5,347 bases of DNA. Origin: Zoogloeaceae bacterium (GTDB taxonomy: Bacteria; Pseudomonadota; Gammaproteobacteria; Burkholderiales; Rhodocyclaceae). Each line of letters opens with the position of its first letter. Position 1 is the stretch's first letter. The notes under the pieces were generated by a model, which ran no database searches, was not told the DNA's origin, and saw nothing but the letters and a program-made list of their open reading frames with translations. The stretch is taken from contig JAISSL010000142.1 in assembly GCA_031273145.1 (NCBI GenBank), forward strand, positions 1-5,347, given 5' to 3'. Below are positions 3,941-5,347 of the stretch, one piece after another. The position numbers and the translations under genes are program-made.

Positions 3941-5347
3941 TCAAAGCTGGAGATTCAGGCGAGATTCCTGTTCGATGGCGGTTTGCGGGTCGTGTTGCTG
4001 GATGCGGGTTGCCAGCAGGGTATAAACCGTCGGGACGACAAAGAGGGTAAAGAACGTGCCGAGCAGCAAGCCCCCCACAATCACCCAGCCGATTTGCTGC
4101 CGCGATTCCGCGCCCGCGCCATGCGCGAAAGCCAGAGGAATTGCGCCCAACACCATCGCGCCCGTCGTCATCAGAATCGGGCGCAGGCGCAACTGCGCCG
4201 CTTCCAGAACCGCTTCCCCTATCGCCTTCCCCTGTTCCTGCAACTGATTGGCGAATTCGACAATCAAAATCCCGTGCTTGGTAATCAAGCCTACCAGCGT
4301 AATCAGCCCAATCTGGCTATAGACATTCAGGGTTCCGCCACTGAAAAACAGCGCAACCAGCGCGCCGGTCATGGAAAGCGGCACCGTCAACATGATGATG
4401 AAAGGGTCCCGAAAACTCTCGAATTGCGCCGCCAGCACCAGATAGATAAACGCCAGCGCAAGCAGAAAGGTCACGCCCAATGACGAAGAAGATTGCCGAA
4501 ATTCGCGCGATTGCCCATCGTAATCCACCGCATAGCCAAGCGGCAGAATTCTGTCGGCAGTCTTCGTCATGAACTCCAGGGCTTCCCCCAGCGCATAACC
4601 GGGCGAAAGATTGGCAGTAATCTTGACCGCGCGACGTTGCGCGAAATGGTTCAACTCGCGCGGACTGACCGTCTCCCGCACTGATAAAAGATTGGCAAGC
4701 GGCGTCATGCGCCCCGTCTTGTTCCGCACATAGATGTCGCGGATGTCGCCGGGCGTCACCCGCTCGGCATCCTCAATCTGAACGATGACATCGTATTGCT
4801 CGCTATCCTGGGTGAAGCGCGTGACCTGCCTTCCGCCCAGCATGGTCTCCAGCGTCCGGCCAATGGTCTCCACCGGCACATCCAGGTCCGCCGCGCGTTC
4901 GCGGTCGACGCGCACATCCAGTTCCGGCTTGTTCAGGCGCAAATCCGTATCAATGTTGTTCAGGCCGGGATTTTTCCGAATCTCTTGCAGGAATTCATCG
5001 GTAATCCGGGAGAGGTCTTCATAGGACGCGCTGGTGATGATGACGAAATTGATCGGCGTACTGCGCCCGCTTTGCCCCAGCGAAGGCGGCAGGGTCGGCG
5101 AAGCAATGATGCCGGGAATGGCGGCGAATTTGGGGCGCATCTCTTCGGCAATTTCCTGTGCCGAACGCTTGCGCTTGCTCCAGTCGGTCAAACGCGCAAA
5201 GGAAATGCCACGATTCAGGATAGGCGCGCCGGAGACGAGGTTGTAACGGTCAATTTCCGGGACGCCATCATAAATCGCCTCAATCTGGCGGGCGTATTTG
5301 TCCATGTATTCCAGCGTCGCGCCTTCCGGGCCGGTAAAGGAACCGAC
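3941..5347 (-). CDS. RND efflux permease (HAE1/AcrB family), C-terminal half
   Basis: 468 residues are visible, from the window edge to TGA at 3943-3941. The gene continues past 5347, and the part seen corresponds to roughly AcrB residue 570 onward. It is the inner-membrane, proton-driven pump subunit of a tripartite efflux system, working with a periplasmic adaptor and an outer-membrane channel. The first 280 or so residues are the second periplasmic porter/docking region (PEGATLEYMDKYARQIE, LDVRVDRERAADL, LGGRQVTRF). Five membrane segments follow, equivalent to TM8-12: FLLALAFIYLVLAAQFESF, PFIIMLTVPLSMTGALVAL, QIGLITLVGLITKHGILIVE, PILMTTGAMVLGAIPLAFA and IGWVIVGGLLLGTFFTLFVV. The lysine in LITKHGILIVEF (codon 4279-4277, visible residue 357) matches the TM10 proton-relay lysine of AcrB (Lys940). 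The end (QHDPQTAIEQESRLNLQL) is short and polar, and no adaptor or channel gene follows downstream. Substrate cannot be judged, and the heavy-metal (CusA) class is unlikely. Confidence 0.93.
   Translation of the reverse strand, partial: VGSFTGPEGATLEYMDKYARQIEAIYDGVPEIDRYNLVSGAPILNRGISFARLTDWSKRKRSAQEIAEEMRPKFAAIPGIIASPTLPPSLGQSGRSTPINFVIITSASYEDLSRITDEFLQEIRKNPGLNNIDTDLRLNKPELDVRVDRERAADLDVPVETIGRTLETMLGGRQVTRFTQDSEQYDVIVQIEDAERVTPGDIRDIYVRNKTGRMTPLANLLSVRETVSPRELNHFAQRRAVKITANLSPGYALGEALEFMTKTADRILPLGYAVDYDGQSREFRQSSSSLGVTFLLALAFIYLVLAAQFESFRDPFIIMLTVPLSMTGALVALFFSGGTLNVYSQIGLITLVGLITKHGILIVEFANQLQEQGKAIGEAVLEAAQLRLRPILMTTGAMVLGAIPLAFAHGAGAESRQQIGWVIVGGLLLGTFFTLFVVPTVYTLLATRIQQHDPQTAIEQESRLNLQL

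Noticed and set aside
3902..4483. 193-codon plus-strand frame opposite the RND permease
   Set aside because: The minus strand gives clear RND transmembrane and porter motifs. The plus frame is Arg/Gln-rich shadow sequence.
1..5347. CRISPR array, tRNA, rRNA or complete insertion sequence
   Set aside because: No regularly spaced direct repeats, tRNA-like cloverleaf, rRNA signature, transposase frame or paired terminal inverted repeats were seen.

Overview
The window looks like a chromosomal segment from a moderately GC-rich proteobacterium, most likely a betaproteobacterium. That guess rests on the GroEL C-terminal tail (a [12 protein letters not shown] end followed by Gly-Gly-Met repeats) and on an RND (HAE1-type) efflux permease. 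Both are family-level resemblances judged by eye, so the genus is not resolved.

Layout, left to right. The last 34 complete codons of groEL (+) end at 107 and are followed by a clear rho-independent terminator. A VapB-type antitoxin gene (+, 273-413) keeps a perfect Shine-Dalgarno and a candidate palindromic operator. It breaks off after about 40 residues into an unrelated 6-residue tail, and no VapC toxin follows. Facing it is a compact minus-strand operon, read from right to left: a possible 28-codon leader peptide (2367-2281), a 217-aa XRE-type regulator (2249-1596), a 180-aa XRE-type regulator (1596-1054, start overlapping the previous stop), and a 201-aa coiled-coil protein of unknown function (1028-423). 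The two regulators are diverged paralogs. They share the HTH domain and also a second, C-terminal helical domain that I cannot name.

From 2368 to 2737 there is no convincing gene. This stretch holds the likely divergent promoters and an 8-bp-arm GC-rich palindrome. Two plus-strand genes follow: a 131-aa acidic protein of unknown family (2738-3133) and a 207-aa predicted lipoprotein (3238-3861) with a tandemly duplicated 19-residue segment and a DUF4878-like feel. A strong hairpin without a T-tract lies between the lipoprotein and the convergent 3' half of an RND efflux permease gene (5347-3941, minus strand, cut by the window end).

How the parts may fit. groEL and the RND pump look like ordinary chromosomal genes. 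The stretch between them (about 390-3860) looks like accessory DNA: a broken toxin-antitoxin gene at its left edge, a regulator-rich operon, and orphan hypothetical genes. The most interesting unit is the paired XRE paralogs with the coiled-coil partner. The gene order and overlaps support co-expression, but the sequence does not reveal what the unit does.
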